From Chloroflexota bacterium (GTDB lineage Bacteria; Chloroflexota; Dehalococcoidia; Dehalococcoidales; UBA2162): 35,705 bases of DNA. The position numbers were made by a program, and so were the translations under genes. The notes under the pieces were generated by a model. That model worked only from the letters and a program-made list of their open reading frames with translations, was not told the DNA's origin and did not search any database. Below are positions 15,904 through 24,016 of this stretch, one piece after another (the stretch's first letter is position 1; each line of letters opens with the position of its first letter). The stretch lies in contig JACPPR010000002.1 of NCBI GenBank assembly GCA_016190895.1, positions 1 through 35,705 of the forward strand. The letters run 5' to 3'.

Positions 15904-16614
15904 ATGACTACCGCGAGAGATACTATCAAGTTCATGAGGCGCCTGGGCATTGTTTTGATAACCTTGCCAGAGGCCGTTACCACCCCATTCGGCGTAGCGC
16001 TCCTACTTGGCGCGCGCTATCTGTCCAAAAGACTTGAGGCTAACCTGTATGAGCGCCTACGGGGAACGTTCCAGCATTATCTGGCTCACACCACCAGGCG
16101 TCCCGTCCATAATGCCGGCAAATCCGGCGTTCCAGGAAAAGTAGAGCGCTCTGCCCGGAGTGAGCCTCGCCCGATTCCAATTCCGGTGAAAAACAATAAC
16201 GCTAAGGATGAGTCACTTCCTTTGAACTGGCAGAGCCAGCGCAAAGCACCGGCTGACGTGGTACACCACGCCATGGATTGGAAGAAGTTCTCTCCGCATT
16301 ATGGAACGATTGCCGGCGCGAAACTCGTACCCAGCCGCCCCGCCTCCGAAGTTAAAACTGTCAGGTTTGCCAGGTTGATACACCACGAAATCGATATCCG
16401 GAAACTCTCCCGGCGTTTTAGGGTCGATGACAACAGCGCGGCTGATTCCGGTTCGGCTGTTACCGCTGATGAAGTGTTGGTGAACCACTCCCTCAGCACC
16501 AGGTTTATTGCTCGGCATTATGAGACTGCTAACCTCCCGCCAGCCCCACCCAAGTACCATACCATAGACATGGCGTCACTGCAGAGGCGCTTCGGCGCTC
16601 CCGCTCTTCGGTAG
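15904..16614 (+). CDS. Unknown protein with four degenerate His-rich repeats
   Basis: A 236-aa basic protein. Residues 14-40 (GIVLITLPEAVTTPFGVALL) look like a membrane segment or amphipathic anchor. Four spaced copies of a short motif follow: VVHHAMDWKKFSPHY (119-133), LIHHEIDIRKLSRRF (158-172), LVNHSLSTRFIARHY (192-206) and KYHTIDMASLQRRF (217-230). The consensus is hydrophobic-x-His, then a helix-like stretch ending in [RH]-[RH]-[FY]. Linkers are Pro/Ala/Ser-rich. No family is recognised. A good promoter lies about 90 bp upstream. The last 39 bp overlap the 3' end of the convergent MFS gene. Confidence 0.65.
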   Translation: MTTARDTIKFMRRLGIVLITLPEAVTTPFGVALLLGARYLSKRLEANLYERLRGTFQHYLAHTTRRPVHNAGKSGVPGKVERSARSEPRPIPIPVKNNNAKDESLPLNWQSQRKAPADVVHHAMDWKKFSPHYGTIAGAKLVPSRPASEVKTVRFARLIHHEIDIRKLSRRFRVDDNSAADSGSAVTADEVLVNHSLSTRFIARHYETANLPPAPPKYHTIDMASLQRRFGAPALR

Positions 16615-17847
16615 CGTCGTCACCAGCGCCGCCCCGACCAGGGTCAGGATAGCGAAGCTCAACCAGGCGCCCTGATAGCTGCCCCAGGTATCATAGGCCC
16701 ACCCCGCCAACGGAGCGCCGGAGACATTCCCCAGCATCATGATGCCCGAGTTAAAGCCGAGCACCTTGCCGATGTTGCCCCGCCCGAAGTATCGGCGCAG
16801 CAAGGTTATCCTGGAAGTGACGCTCGCCCCCCAGCCCAGGCTGAAAATAATGACGAAGGGCGCCAGCAGCCACATCCTCTCCGCACTCGAATAGCCGAAA
16901 AGGAACAACCCGGCCATCATAAAAAAGAAGCTGGCTGTGAAGACCGTCCGGCTGCCGAACCTATCACCGAGCCAGCCGCTGCTGAGGCGCCCCCCGATGC
17001 TGGCTAAAGGCAGCACCAGAGCCACCAGCCCTGACATAGACCGGCTGATACTAACGCTGCTGAGATAGGGCATCATGTGAGTCACCACGGCGCCGACCAC
17101 GAACGAGTGGCAGGCAGAGGATACGGCGATTTGCCAGAAAGCCCGGCCTTTCAACACCTCCTTCATCGGCACATTGACTTCTTCGCTTACTTCCGGCTGA
17201 TTAGTTCCATCACTATTCACCGTAGTTTCACGGGTATCGCCATCGGGCTGGTAGCCGTATTTTTCCGGCTTGTGCCGAATCATCAGTGAAAGCGGCAACA
17301 CTATGGGCAATGTCCCCAGCCCGACGATGACCATTGCCTGCCGCCACTGATAAGTATCGATTAGCGCGGTTACCACCGGCACCAGAAGGCCGCCCAGCCC
17401 GAAGCCACTGGCAACCAGCCCGGTGGCCAGCCCGGCATTCCTGCGGAACCAGTTAGCCACCGCCGCCATCAGCACCACGCCCGTGCAGGTGCTCATACCA
17501 AGGGCTATCACAATAAATGCCAGGTAATACATCCCGAGCGAGGTGACCCGGCTCAAAAGAAGGAAACCCAGGGCAATGATGATACTGCCGAAGAATATCA
17601 GCCGCCTCGGCCCCCAGCGGTCGACCAGAATCCCGACCGCAGGTGATAGCAGGCCAGTCTCAAAGCCACGCAGGGATGCCGCCAGCGAAATCTGGGCGTA
17701 GCTCCAGCCAAATTCGTTGGAGATTGACTCGAAAACAGCCGTAAAGCCGAAATGGGCGATGCCACCGGTATAAAGAATGATAATGACAGAAGCGGCGACC
17801 AGATACCAGCCGTAAAATATCTTAGGCAGCTTGCGTATGGCAGTCAT
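16576..17847 (-). CDS. Major facilitator superfamily transporter (OFA/oxalate-formate antiporter-like)
   Basis: 423 aa with about 12 hydrophobic segments. The N-terminus IFYGWYLVAASVIIILYTGG and GILVDRWGPRRLIFFG (MFS motif A in the loop 2-3 region) are typical of the monocarboxylate/OFA branch. A central loop (KPEKYGYQPDGDTRET) splits the two halves, and GGRLSSGWLGDRFGSR repeats motif A in the second half. ATG 17847 is chosen because the protein then begins at the usual family N-terminus; upstream in-frame starts to 17967 add a non-hydrophobic tail. The substrate is probably an organic anion, which is inferred only from branch similarity. It is divergent from the class V aminotransferase gene. 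Confidence 0.82.
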   Translation of the reverse strand: MTAIRKLPKIFYGWYLVAASVIIILYTGGIAHFGFTAVFESISNEFGWSYAQISLAASLRGFETGLLSPAVGILVDRWGPRRLIFFGSIIIALGFLLLSRVTSLGMYYLAFIVIALGMSTCTGVVLMAAVANWFRRNAGLATGLVASGFGLGGLLVPVVTALIDTYQWRQAMVIVGLGTLPIVLPLSLMIRHKPEKYGYQPDGDTRETTVNSDGTNQPEVSEEVNVPMKEVLKGRAFWQIAVSSACHSFVVGAVVTHMMPYLSSVSISRSMSGLVALVLPLASIGGRLSSGWLGDRFGSRTVFTASFFFMMAGLFLFGYSSAERMWLLAPFVIIFSLGWGASVTSRITLLRRYFGRGNIGKVLGFNSGIMMLGNVSGAPLAGWAYDTWGSYQGAWLSFAILTLVGAALVTTLPKSGSAEAPLQ

Positions 17848-18029
17848 TAACGGGCGGTTGCTCCATTTCGAGTGTTGCGTTAAGGGAACTCCCAATCTTA
17901 TCACCGGAGGGCGTAGATAGCAAGAACGCTCTGAGGCTATCGGAAAATGCAGGCAATGACAACGCAATCGGTGACTTTACTACCCCAATTATGGTAATCT
18001 ATAACATCAAGAAAAAGGAGAGACCTGCT

Positions 18030-19214
18030 ATGGCTGAAGCTGCTTACAAACATCTGAACCCGCCCCAGCGAATTTTACTCGGCCCCGGTCCCAGCAACGT
18101 CCACCCCCGAGTCCAGATGGCAATGCTGGCGCCGATGGTAGGGCATCTCGACCCCTACTTCGTCACCATCATGGAAGATACTATGGAATTGCTCCGCCAG
18201 GTTTTCCGGACAAAGAACAAGCTGACCTTCCCTATCTCCGGTACCGGCTCGGCCGGTATGGAGGCCAGCTTCTGCAACTTCCTGGAGCCGGGGGATACCG
18301 CCATTATCGGCGTTAATGGGCTCTTCGGCGAAAGGATGGCCGAGAACGCCCGGCGCTGTGGCGCTAAAGTCATCCAGTTGACTGCCGAGTGGGGAAAGAT
18401 TATCGAACCCGCCGCCATCAAGGAAGCTCTCCACAATGAAAAGAAGGTGAAGCTCCTTGCCCTGGTCCACGCTGAGACCTCGACAGGTGTCCTTCAACCG
18501 CTAGCCGAGGCCTCCAGGCTCGCTAGAGAGCACGAAGCTCTCTTCCTGGTGGATACCGTCACATCCCTGGGCGGGCACGAGGTAGCCGTGGATGACTGGG
18601 GCATCGATATCTGCTATAGCGGCACCCAGAAATGCCTGAGCTGCCCTCCGGGGCTGGCCCCCCTTACCGTCAACGAAAAGGCGCTTGCCACCTTGCCGAA
18701 GCGCACCCACCAGATGGCAAGCTGGTATTTCGACCTCTCCCTGCTTGTCGGCTACTGGTCGAGCAGCCGCTTTTATCACCACACCGCCCCAATCAGCATG
18801 GTCTTTGCCCTGCATGAGGCTTTAGCCTTAATCAGCGACGAGGGTTTGGAAGCCCGTACGGCGCGGCATTTGAAACACGGTGCCGCTCTGCAGGCCGGCC
18901 TCGAGGCGATGGGGCTGACCCTGCATGCCGAAAAGAATTACCGCCTGAGCACCCTGACCACGGTGCGCATTCCATCGGGTGTGGACGACCTCAGGGTAAG
19001 GCAGGCTCTGCTCAATAAATGGAATATTGAAATCGGGGGCGGGCTGGGTCCTCTCAAGGGGCAAATCTGGCGCATCGGACTGATGGGGTATGGCTCGACG
19101 GCAGAGAACGTCCTGCTTGTCTTGACCGCTCTGGAAAAGCAGCTTGCCGAAGAGGGCTACAAGCTGACACCGGGTGCGGGAGTCGCTGCCGCGAGCGAGG
19201 TGCTGAGGAAGTAG
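18030..19214 (+). CDS. Class V aminotransferase, serine/alanine-glyoxylate type
   Basis: A 394-aa fold-type I PLP enzyme. Visible features are LLGPGPSNVHPRV at the N-terminus, ISGTGSAGMEASFCNFLEPGD, the PLP-ring Asp D175 in FLVDTVTSLGG and the Schiff-base K201 in YSGTQKCLSCPPGL. These fit the alanine-glyoxylate / serine-pyruvate / ureidoglycine-glyoxylate group, which makes glycine from glyoxylate. ATG 18030 has AAGGAG 9 nt upstream; the in-frame start at 17991 lacks this. The exact amino donor cannot be told from the sequence. A hydroxyacid dehydrogenase-like protein encoded at 20318 might supply a 2-oxoacid, but they are not in one operon. Confidence 0.9.
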   Translation: MAEAAYKHLNPPQRILLGPGPSNVHPRVQMAMLAPMVGHLDPYFVTIMEDTMELLRQVFRTKNKLTFPISGTGSAGMEASFCNFLEPGDTAIIGVNGLFGERMAENARRCGAKVIQLTAEWGKIIEPAAIKEALHNEKKVKLLALVHAETSTGVLQPLAEASRLAREHEALFLVDTVTSLGGHEVAVDDWGIDICYSGTQKCLSCPPGLAPLTVNEKALATLPKRTHQMASWYFDLSLLVGYWSSSRFYHHTAPISMVFALHEALALISDEGLEARTARHLKHGAALQAGLEAMGLTLHAEKNYRLSTLTTVRIPSGVDDLRVRQALLNKWNIEIGGGLGPLKGQIWRIGLMGYGSTAENVLLVLTALEKQLAEEGYKLTPGAGVAAASEVLRK

Positions 19215-19245
19215 GCTTGCCCCATCTCTAGTGCACTTGCCTGAA

Positions 19246-19378
19246 TGTCATTGCGAGACCATTCCGCCCGCATGCGGAAGGCGAAGCAATCTGGGTGGGG
19301 TTTCCTCCCTTCCCTGAGATGCGCAGTTTACACTGAGCGAAGCGAACGTGTCCCGATGGAATCGGGACTCCAGCATAA
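19246..19378. repeat. Dispersed palindromic repeat, family B
   Basis: TGTCATTGCGAGACCATTCC, then CGCATGCG and GGCGAAGCAATCTGGGTGGG, then GAGCGAAGCGAACGTGTCCC and TCCCGATGGAATCGGGA. It shares its left end with the copy at 7194. It occupies most of the gap before the EamA gene. No gene is seen in it. Confidence 0.65.
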
Positions 19379-19442
19379 CAAGTCGTTGATGTCCTTCTAA
19401 TCCGAAGCACACGCTTTTCCAGGGAATACGAGACCTATTCAT

Positions 19443-20309
19443 ATGAACCGACAATATTTCGTTCTGGCAATAGGCGTAATATCCGTTTCCTTCGCCGCTG
19501 TATTCATCCGTCTCGCTGATGCGCCGTCTCTGGTTATCGCCGCCTACCGGATGGGGCTGGCTTCTCTGGTCATCGTCCCTCTGGCGTGGTGGCGGTCGGG
19601 CAATGAGCTACGCCGCCTGTCGGGGCGGGACATCTTGCTGGCGCTGGCTTCAGGAGCCTTCCTGGCCCTCCACTTCGGACTGTGGATAGCCTCGCTCAGC
19701 TACACTTCGGTAGCTACATCGGTGGTCATGGTCACCACCACGCCTATTTTCGTCGCCGTCGTTTCATATTTCCTTTTTCACGAAAAGCTGAGCCGGCGAA
19801 CGGGCGTGGGCATCGCAATATCCATCATCGGCTCGGTTATTATCGGCTACAGCAACTGGAAAGTGGGGCCCGGCTCGCTCTTCGGTGGCATTCTGGCCCT
19901 GCTGGGCGCCCTAGCTGTGGTCGGTTATCTCATCATCGGGCGCAGGTTAATGCGGCTTATGGGACTCTTGAGCTACGCATCTCTATCCTATGGCTCAGCG
20001 GCAGCGCTCCTGCTGTTGGCAGCGCTCGTCTCCGGCAACAGACTTTTCGGCTATTCCAACGACACCTACCTGATGTTGGCGCTGCTGGCAATCGTACCCC
20101 AGCTTATCGGACACTCCTCGGTAAACTGGGCGCTGCGTTTCATCTCAGCCACCCTGGTCACCGTCGCCGTGCTCGGTGAGCCGGTGGGAGCTACTATACT
20201 GGCATCAGTGATACTAAAGGAGCCGCCGACTCTCAGTGAAGTCGGCGGCGGTATTCTCATCCTGGCCGGCATTTTCATTGCCTTCAGAAAGAACGAGACG
20301 TCAAAGTGA
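19443..20309 (+). CDS. EamA/DMT family transporter
   Basis: A 288-aa protein with about ten hydrophobic segments in two EamA repeats. The first has FAAVFIRLADAPSLVIAAYRMGLASLV and HFGLWIASLSYTSVATSVVMVTTTPIFVAV. The second has GHSSVNWALRFISATLVTVAVLGEPVGATILA, where the conserved late GEP motif is seen. The family exports amino acids, drugs or metabolites; the substrate here is unknown. It ends 8 bp before the stop of the convergent FMN enzyme. Confidence 0.88.
   Translation: MNRQYFVLAIGVISVSFAAVFIRLADAPSLVIAAYRMGLASLVIVPLAWWRSGNELRRLSGRDILLALASGAFLALHFGLWIASLSYTSVATSVVMVTTTPIFVAVVSYFLFHEKLSRRTGVGIAISIIGSVIIGYSNWKVGPGSLFGGILALLGALAVVGYLIIGRRLMRLMGLLSYASLSYGSAAALLLLAALVSGNRLFGYSNDTYLMLALLAIVPQLIGHSSVNWALRFISATLVTVAVLGEPVGATILASVILKEPPTLSEVGGGILILAGIFIAFRKNETSK
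20222..20249 (-). terminator. GC-rich hairpin at the 3' end of the EamA gene
   Basis: A perfect 10-bp stem, GCCGCCGACT with AGTCGGCGGC, and an 8-nt loop, inside the EamA coding region. On the minus strand it lies about 70 nt past the stop of the FMN enzyme and could end that transcript. There is no strong U tract, so the call is weak. Confidence 0.3.
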
Positions 20310-20317
20310 CCCGGCTT

Positions 20318-21328
20318 TTACCACCATTCCCTTACTTCGGGTGAGGCGACCAGAAGCGACCGGTCTATGGCCGAGAGGTCGGGGCAACCGCAAATCGCCA
20401 TTGTCCTTTTCAGTTCGGCGGTGATAAAACCGATGAACTGTTCGATGCCCTCGGCGCCTCCGGCCGAAGCCGCCATCACGATGGAAGTGGCAAACCCTAC
20501 TCCTTTGGCGCCGAGCGCCAACGCCTTAAACACATCATTGCCGGTTCTGAAGCCGCTATCCGCCAGCACAGTGACCTGACCGCCCACCGCCTTTGCCACC
20601 TTCGGCAGCGCCACTATGGAGGGCACGCCGAAATCAAAGGCTCCCCAGCCGTGATTGCTGACCATCACTGCCGAGGCGCCCATCTCGACAGCTTTCTTCG
20701 CGTCTTCGATGCTGAGAATGCCTTTGATAATAAACGGAAGTTTGGTGGCTGATATCGCCTGGCGAATTTCATCTGTCTTCTTGGGAGCGTAGGTGTCGGT
20801 CTGCCGCCCGCTGCCGTCACGAAACCCGCCATAAAAATGGTCGATATCCATACCGACGGCGACGCAGCCCCGTTTTGCCGCATCATTTACCTTCTCGTAT
20901 ATCAGGTCGGTAGTCCGGTAAGGCTTGACCATCTTCACCACAGGTGCGCCGGTATCTATGGCGGATTGAAGCAGTTCCGAACCGCCGATGCCGAGTATCA
21001 TCATCGACCCGGATTTGCCCATCCCGCGGACGAGGTCGACCATTTCTTCATCGGATAGATGCCCGGGCTTGGAGAGCGCCGTGCAGAAAGTGGGCGTTTT
21101 CATTTTCACCCCGAAAAGAGTCAGCCCTGTATCCGGCGCTACCGGCTCCAGATATCGGGATTCCATAAAGATGGCATCCAGGAGCTTCCGCTGTAGCTGT
21201 GACGAGGCCTGATAGTTGGATGCCGATGGCACCTGCCGTTCCAATCCCTTCGCTTTCAGGTTCTCCTTCGCCAGATTAAAAAGTTCGGATAGAGTCTGGG
21301 GGTTTTTCACGGTTTTCTCGGTTGTCAT
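20318..21328 (-). CDS. FMN-dependent alpha-hydroxyacid dehydrogenase-like protein (altered active site)
   Basis: A 336-aa TIM-barrel flavoprotein of the lactate/glycolate oxidase family. Family features are LPFIIKGILSIEDAKKAVEMG (FMN-binding Lys), VMVSNHGWGAFDFG with the catalytic His, VLADSGFRTGNDVFKALALGA and the phosphate-binding end GFATS. The classical SNHGGRQLD has become SNHGWGAFD, so the substrate-carboxylate Arg is missing. The substrate probably differs from simple 2-hydroxyacids. ATG 21328 is preceded by AAGGAA about 8 nt upstream; the longer frame to 21445 reads through the neighbouring gene end. It is the last gene of the minus-strand redox run. Confidence 0.8.
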   Translation of the reverse strand: MTTEKTVKNPQTLSELFNLAKENLKAKGLERQVPSASNYQASSQLQRKLLDAIFMESRYLEPVAPDTGLTLFGVKMKTPTFCTALSKPGHLSDEEMVDLVRGMGKSGSMMILGIGGSELLQSAIDTGAPVVKMVKPYRTTDLIYEKVNDAAKRGCVAVGMDIDHFYGGFRDGSGRQTDTYAPKKTDEIRQAISATKLPFIIKGILSIEDAKKAVEMGASAVMVSNHGWGAFDFGVPSIVALPKVAKAVGGQVTVLADSGFRTGNDVFKALALGAKGVGFATSIVMAASAGGAEGIEQFIGFITAELKRTMAICGCPDLSAIDRSLLVASPEVREWW

Positions 21329-21395
21329 TGGTCTGTTCCTTTCCTTTCTTTTTTCACTCAGCAACCAGTATGATTCGGGTTTTCCTGGTTGGTGC

Positions 21396-21887
21396 TCACC
21401 GCAAATCGCTGGTATAGATGAAATCGTTGGCCCTCTTCTTGCCATGACAACTAATACACTCGTTGACTCTGCCGCTCATGGCTATCGTACCATCGGGGGT
21501 ATACTTCATCCAGAACCAGTCGTTGTTTCTCGGGTAAAAACCCTTCACTTTGTACATGACCGTGACCGCGTCCAGAACCTTATCGGGCGTGTAGTTCTCT
21601 TTTATGATTATGCTACCGTCGGGAATGCTACCCTGCTTACCTTCTATCGCCGAAAAAGCGCTATCAGTCACGTAGGTGGTGAGATAAAAGCCATGAGGTT
21701 CCTGGCCGAGATAGAGCGCCTGCCTACCGGGCCACATCTTCCAGTTGTGGTAGTCGTTCTCCGCTGTAATATATCTGTAGACAGATGTTGCATCGACTTC
21801 TGCCGTGGGTGCCGGCGCACGGGTACAGGCTGTTAGGGCAAGTGACAATCCAATAAACAGAGCCAATAATGACATCGGTCTTTTCAT
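21396..21887 (-). CDS. Cytochrome P460-like c-type lipoprotein
   Basis: 163 aa. A lipoprotein signal (MKRPMSLLALFIGLSLALTAC) has its lipobox Cys at 21. The domain has ENDYHNWKMWPG (43-54), PHGFYLTTYVTD, IIIKENYTPDKVLDAVTVMYKV and NNDWFWMKYTPDG, then the heme-c site CISCH (144-148). These match the cytochrome P460 / P460-like family, whose members oxidise hydroxylamine or carry unusual cross-linked haems. The ATG is preceded by GGGGGT. It should be membrane-anchored on the outer face of the cytoplasmic membrane. Enzymatic P460 function is inferred only; the haem-crosslinking Lys cannot be assigned from sequence alone. Confidence 0.85.
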   Translation of the reverse strand: MKRPMSLLALFIGLSLALTACTRAPAPTAEVDATSVYRYITAENDYHNWKMWPGRQALYLGQEPHGFYLTTYVTDSAFSAIEGKQGSIPDGSIIIKENYTPDKVLDAVTVMYKVKGFYPRNNDWFWMKYTPDGTIAMSGRVNECISCHGKKRANDFIYTSDLR

Positions 21888-21954
21888 AGCTACCCCCGGA
21901 ATCATTAAGGATACCCGTGACATCATTCGCCAGGATACATGTGGTCTCCGGGCA

Positions 21955-22251
21955 TTACATCTGAGCGGTCTTGCCGCCGAGACAATAGTACGCCTTATCA
22001 AGGTCATATTGCTTATAGAGCGCACATGTCATGCAAATGCAGCCTTTCTCTTCGGTGATACATATGCTCTTCTCGAACGCGCAAAACATGCCTTCCAGAT
22101 GGTCTAATTTACCAATGTCTCTCATCATGGCGAACATATTACTCGGTATGCTCTTTACCTTACATGTGAATGTGTACGTGGGGCATCTCATACAGAGACA
22201 TTTCATGAGATTCGCTTTGGTCTTGGCTACAGTTTTCACAGCCTGGCTCAT
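21955..22251 (-). CDS. DUF2769-type cysteine-rich protein
   Basis: 98 aa with ten cysteines (18, 20, 23, 30, 57, 64, 71, 73, 76, 90) in the pattern KCLCMRCPTYTFTC, MFCAFEKSIC, EKGCICMTC and YYCLGG. This is the layout of the DUF2769 family, found mainly in anaerobic archaea and bacteria and of unknown function; metal or Fe-S binding is likely from the Cys pattern. AGGGAGG lies about 7 nt upstream of the ATG. It sits directly upstream of the P460-like gene in the same direction. Confidence 0.85.
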   Translation of the reverse strand: MSQAVKTVAKTKANLMKCLCMRCPTYTFTCKVKSIPSNMFAMMRDIGKLDHLEGMFCAFEKSICITEEKGCICMTCALYKQYDLDKAYYCLGGKTAQM

Positions 22252-22311
22252 ACTTTGCCCTCCCTATAATCCCACAATACGTTAAGTTTAAACCTCTCAG
22301 GGAGGTAAGAG

Positions 22312-22330
22312 AATACGTATGCCTACCTAT
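22312..22330. promoter_or_regulatory. 19-bp conserved upstream motif (copy 1)
   Basis: GAATACGTATGCCTACCTA lies 61-79 bp upstream of the DUF2769 start. An almost identical sequence (18 of 19) lies at 32381-32399, a similar distance upstream of another minus-strand gene. It contains the palindrome ATACGTAT. It could be a binding site for a shared regulator or a remnant of a small repeat. Confidence 0.45.
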
Positions 22331-22366
22331 TTTATGTCTAGGACTTACCAAATAAGGCGCTGGGCT

Positions 22367-22543
22367 TCAGGAGTTTATGACAGTAAGCACTGCCAGCACG
22401 ATAGCGATTATGCCAAGCAGCGGGTGAACGAAGAAAAGCCGGCGCGTTATGAAGCCCTTAAGCGGATTGTTTTCTACCTTCAGCGTTAGAGCACAAATTC
22501 CGGAAGCAATCACCATAATCATTGTCCAAACAGCCAGGCTCAT
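22367..22543 (-). CDS. Small membrane protein (58 aa)
   Basis: ATG at 22543 follows a strong GAGGAGG Shine-Dalgarno. The product has two hydrophobic helices: SLAVWTMIMVIASGICAL, and HPLLGIIAIVLAVLTVI near the end. They are joined by a short polar stretch, KVENNPLKGFITRR. It stops at TGA 22367-22369. No family is recognised. The position between the GrdB-like and DUF2769 genes, same strand, suggests a membrane partner of the redox locus. Confidence 0.65.
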   Translation of the reverse strand: MSLAVWTMIMVIASGICALTLKVENNPLKGFITRRLFFVHPLLGIIAIVLAVLTVINS

Positions 22544-22634
22544 CTTAGCCTCCTCGCTCTCAGATTTTTTACCAAGATTCTAATGTCAAAAAATACCTCG
22601 GCCAATAAACCATACAGCCAGTAGTGCGGTGTCC

Positions 22635-23888
22635 CTATTTTGGCGGTTCTGGTCGCGGCGCCGGTGTCGGCGCAAATCCCCTGGGGACCAGTTGCCCGGC
22701 GGCAACACCTTGCAATGCTTTATCTTGGCTTCTGGCGCAGGCTTCCCTCACCGTCTTTAGCACTTTTCCGGCCACTGTATTTTCCCAAAACCACTTGGCA
22801 AGGAGCTTGCTATCTGAGGTCTCCATACCGGGTTGTGCTGTAACCGCTTCGTTGTAGTAGGCTTTCAGGTCATCTGCGGCATACCTGAGCTCGGACGCCA
22901 AGGGTATGTCCTGCCGCGGATTCTTTAGCGGAGCTTCGGCCAGAAAAGAGCAAATAAAATCGGTCATCTCGTCAAGAGACAGTCTGGATAGCCCCAAGGT
23001 AGTGCGCTTGCGCTTCTGCATGGCCAACTCATACCAGGGCCGTAAAGACGCCATCTCCGTTTTGAAAGCCTGACAGAATTTCTCCGCATCGGTGGTATTG
23101 GACTCCTCTGCTGGTGGCACGTACGGACAGGCCAGCACTGGCGGTTCTTCCGCAGAAACAGGGGCATTTTGCGGGAAATCCGTTAGCACCACGGGGCCTT
23201 CGGGCGCTTCAAGGAGCTTAAGAGCCGCCAGCAGCACCTGCCTCTGAAAGGCCGGATTGTTAGGTGCACCTAACGGACGCCCGAACTCAAAGGGCACCCA
23301 TAACGCCCTCGGGGGCTTGATAGTTTCAGTATGTTGCCGGACCAGGCTTAGCCCTGTAGTCGGCACACCCTCTTCCTCCAGGAAATGGGACAGCACGCCA
23401 ACGGCGCGCGTGCAGAGTGCCGGTCATATCGGGATGAGCAGCACACCATCGACCTTATCCTTCTTCAGCAAGCCAGACAGAAAGCGCCCCTGCTGTTCCC
23501 ACTTTAAGGGGTCATCGGCGCCCATGAAGGAATAGTGATAATCAGCCACGCTGCCGATGATTCCCTCATCTGCTAACTCTCTCAGGCGGTCAATGGGGAA
23601 GACGACATTCCAGTCCTGTTGAAATCCGCTTCTATCAAAGCTGAGCGATACGTGGCTCATTATCAGGTCGCTTGATTTGACGTTGCCCGGGATGATGCGG
23701 TAATAATCGCCAGAATCTCGGGTAAACGGGCGGTCTTCTGGCCGGTGCAAACCGGCCATGGTGATGATAGCGACACGCCGTTCGCTGAGCGGCGGCCCTT
23801 TCACCCAGGGGAAAGTATTGAATGTCGGCATCTGCGGGCCTCCGGGGCCTCTTGGCGCCCCGGCGCCAGGTCTTTCAGGACTTACCAT
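22635..23888 (-). CDS. GrdB/PrdB-like selenoprotein 1 (in-frame TGA = selenocysteine 155)
   Basis: Read through the TGA at 23424-23426 this is one 417-aa protein. The first 154 residues (RRVAIITMAGLHRPEDRPFTRDSGDYY to VFPIDRLRELADEGIIGSVADYHYSFMG) match the glycine/sarcosine/betaine/D-proline reductase selenoprotein B family. The frame continues LLIPI-U-PALCTRAVGVLSHFLEEEGVP, so Sec precedes a Cys three residues further on. The C-terminal 255 residues match those of the next gene. A SECIS-like hairpin follows the TGA. Frame and length are continuous (418 codons). Such enzymes use a Sec/Cys pair to reduce substrates; the substrate here is unknown. No grdA, grdC/D or prdA is present, so it is not a classical glycine reductase. 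Confidence 0.85.
23393..23409 (-). promoter_or_regulatory. SECIS-like hairpin of GrdB-like gene 1
   Basis: GCGCGCC, loop GTT, GGCGTGC: a 7-bp stem with one G-U pair. The loop starts 21 nt after the TGA, and its first two bases are G and U. A lower GGCA/TGTC pairing is possible. This fits bacterial SECIS rules (small apical loop with an early G, 16-37 nt from UGA). Confidence 0.65.
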
Positions 23889-24016
23889 GTTCTTAACTTC
23901 CTTTCTCTATTTCTGTCAATGTGCAATAGTACCTGCACTACGAATCCTGTACTCATAGCTTTCCGGTTGTCTTTAGCACCATTGTCCTACTTCTTTTCAC
24001 TCAGCAAGAGCCTAGC

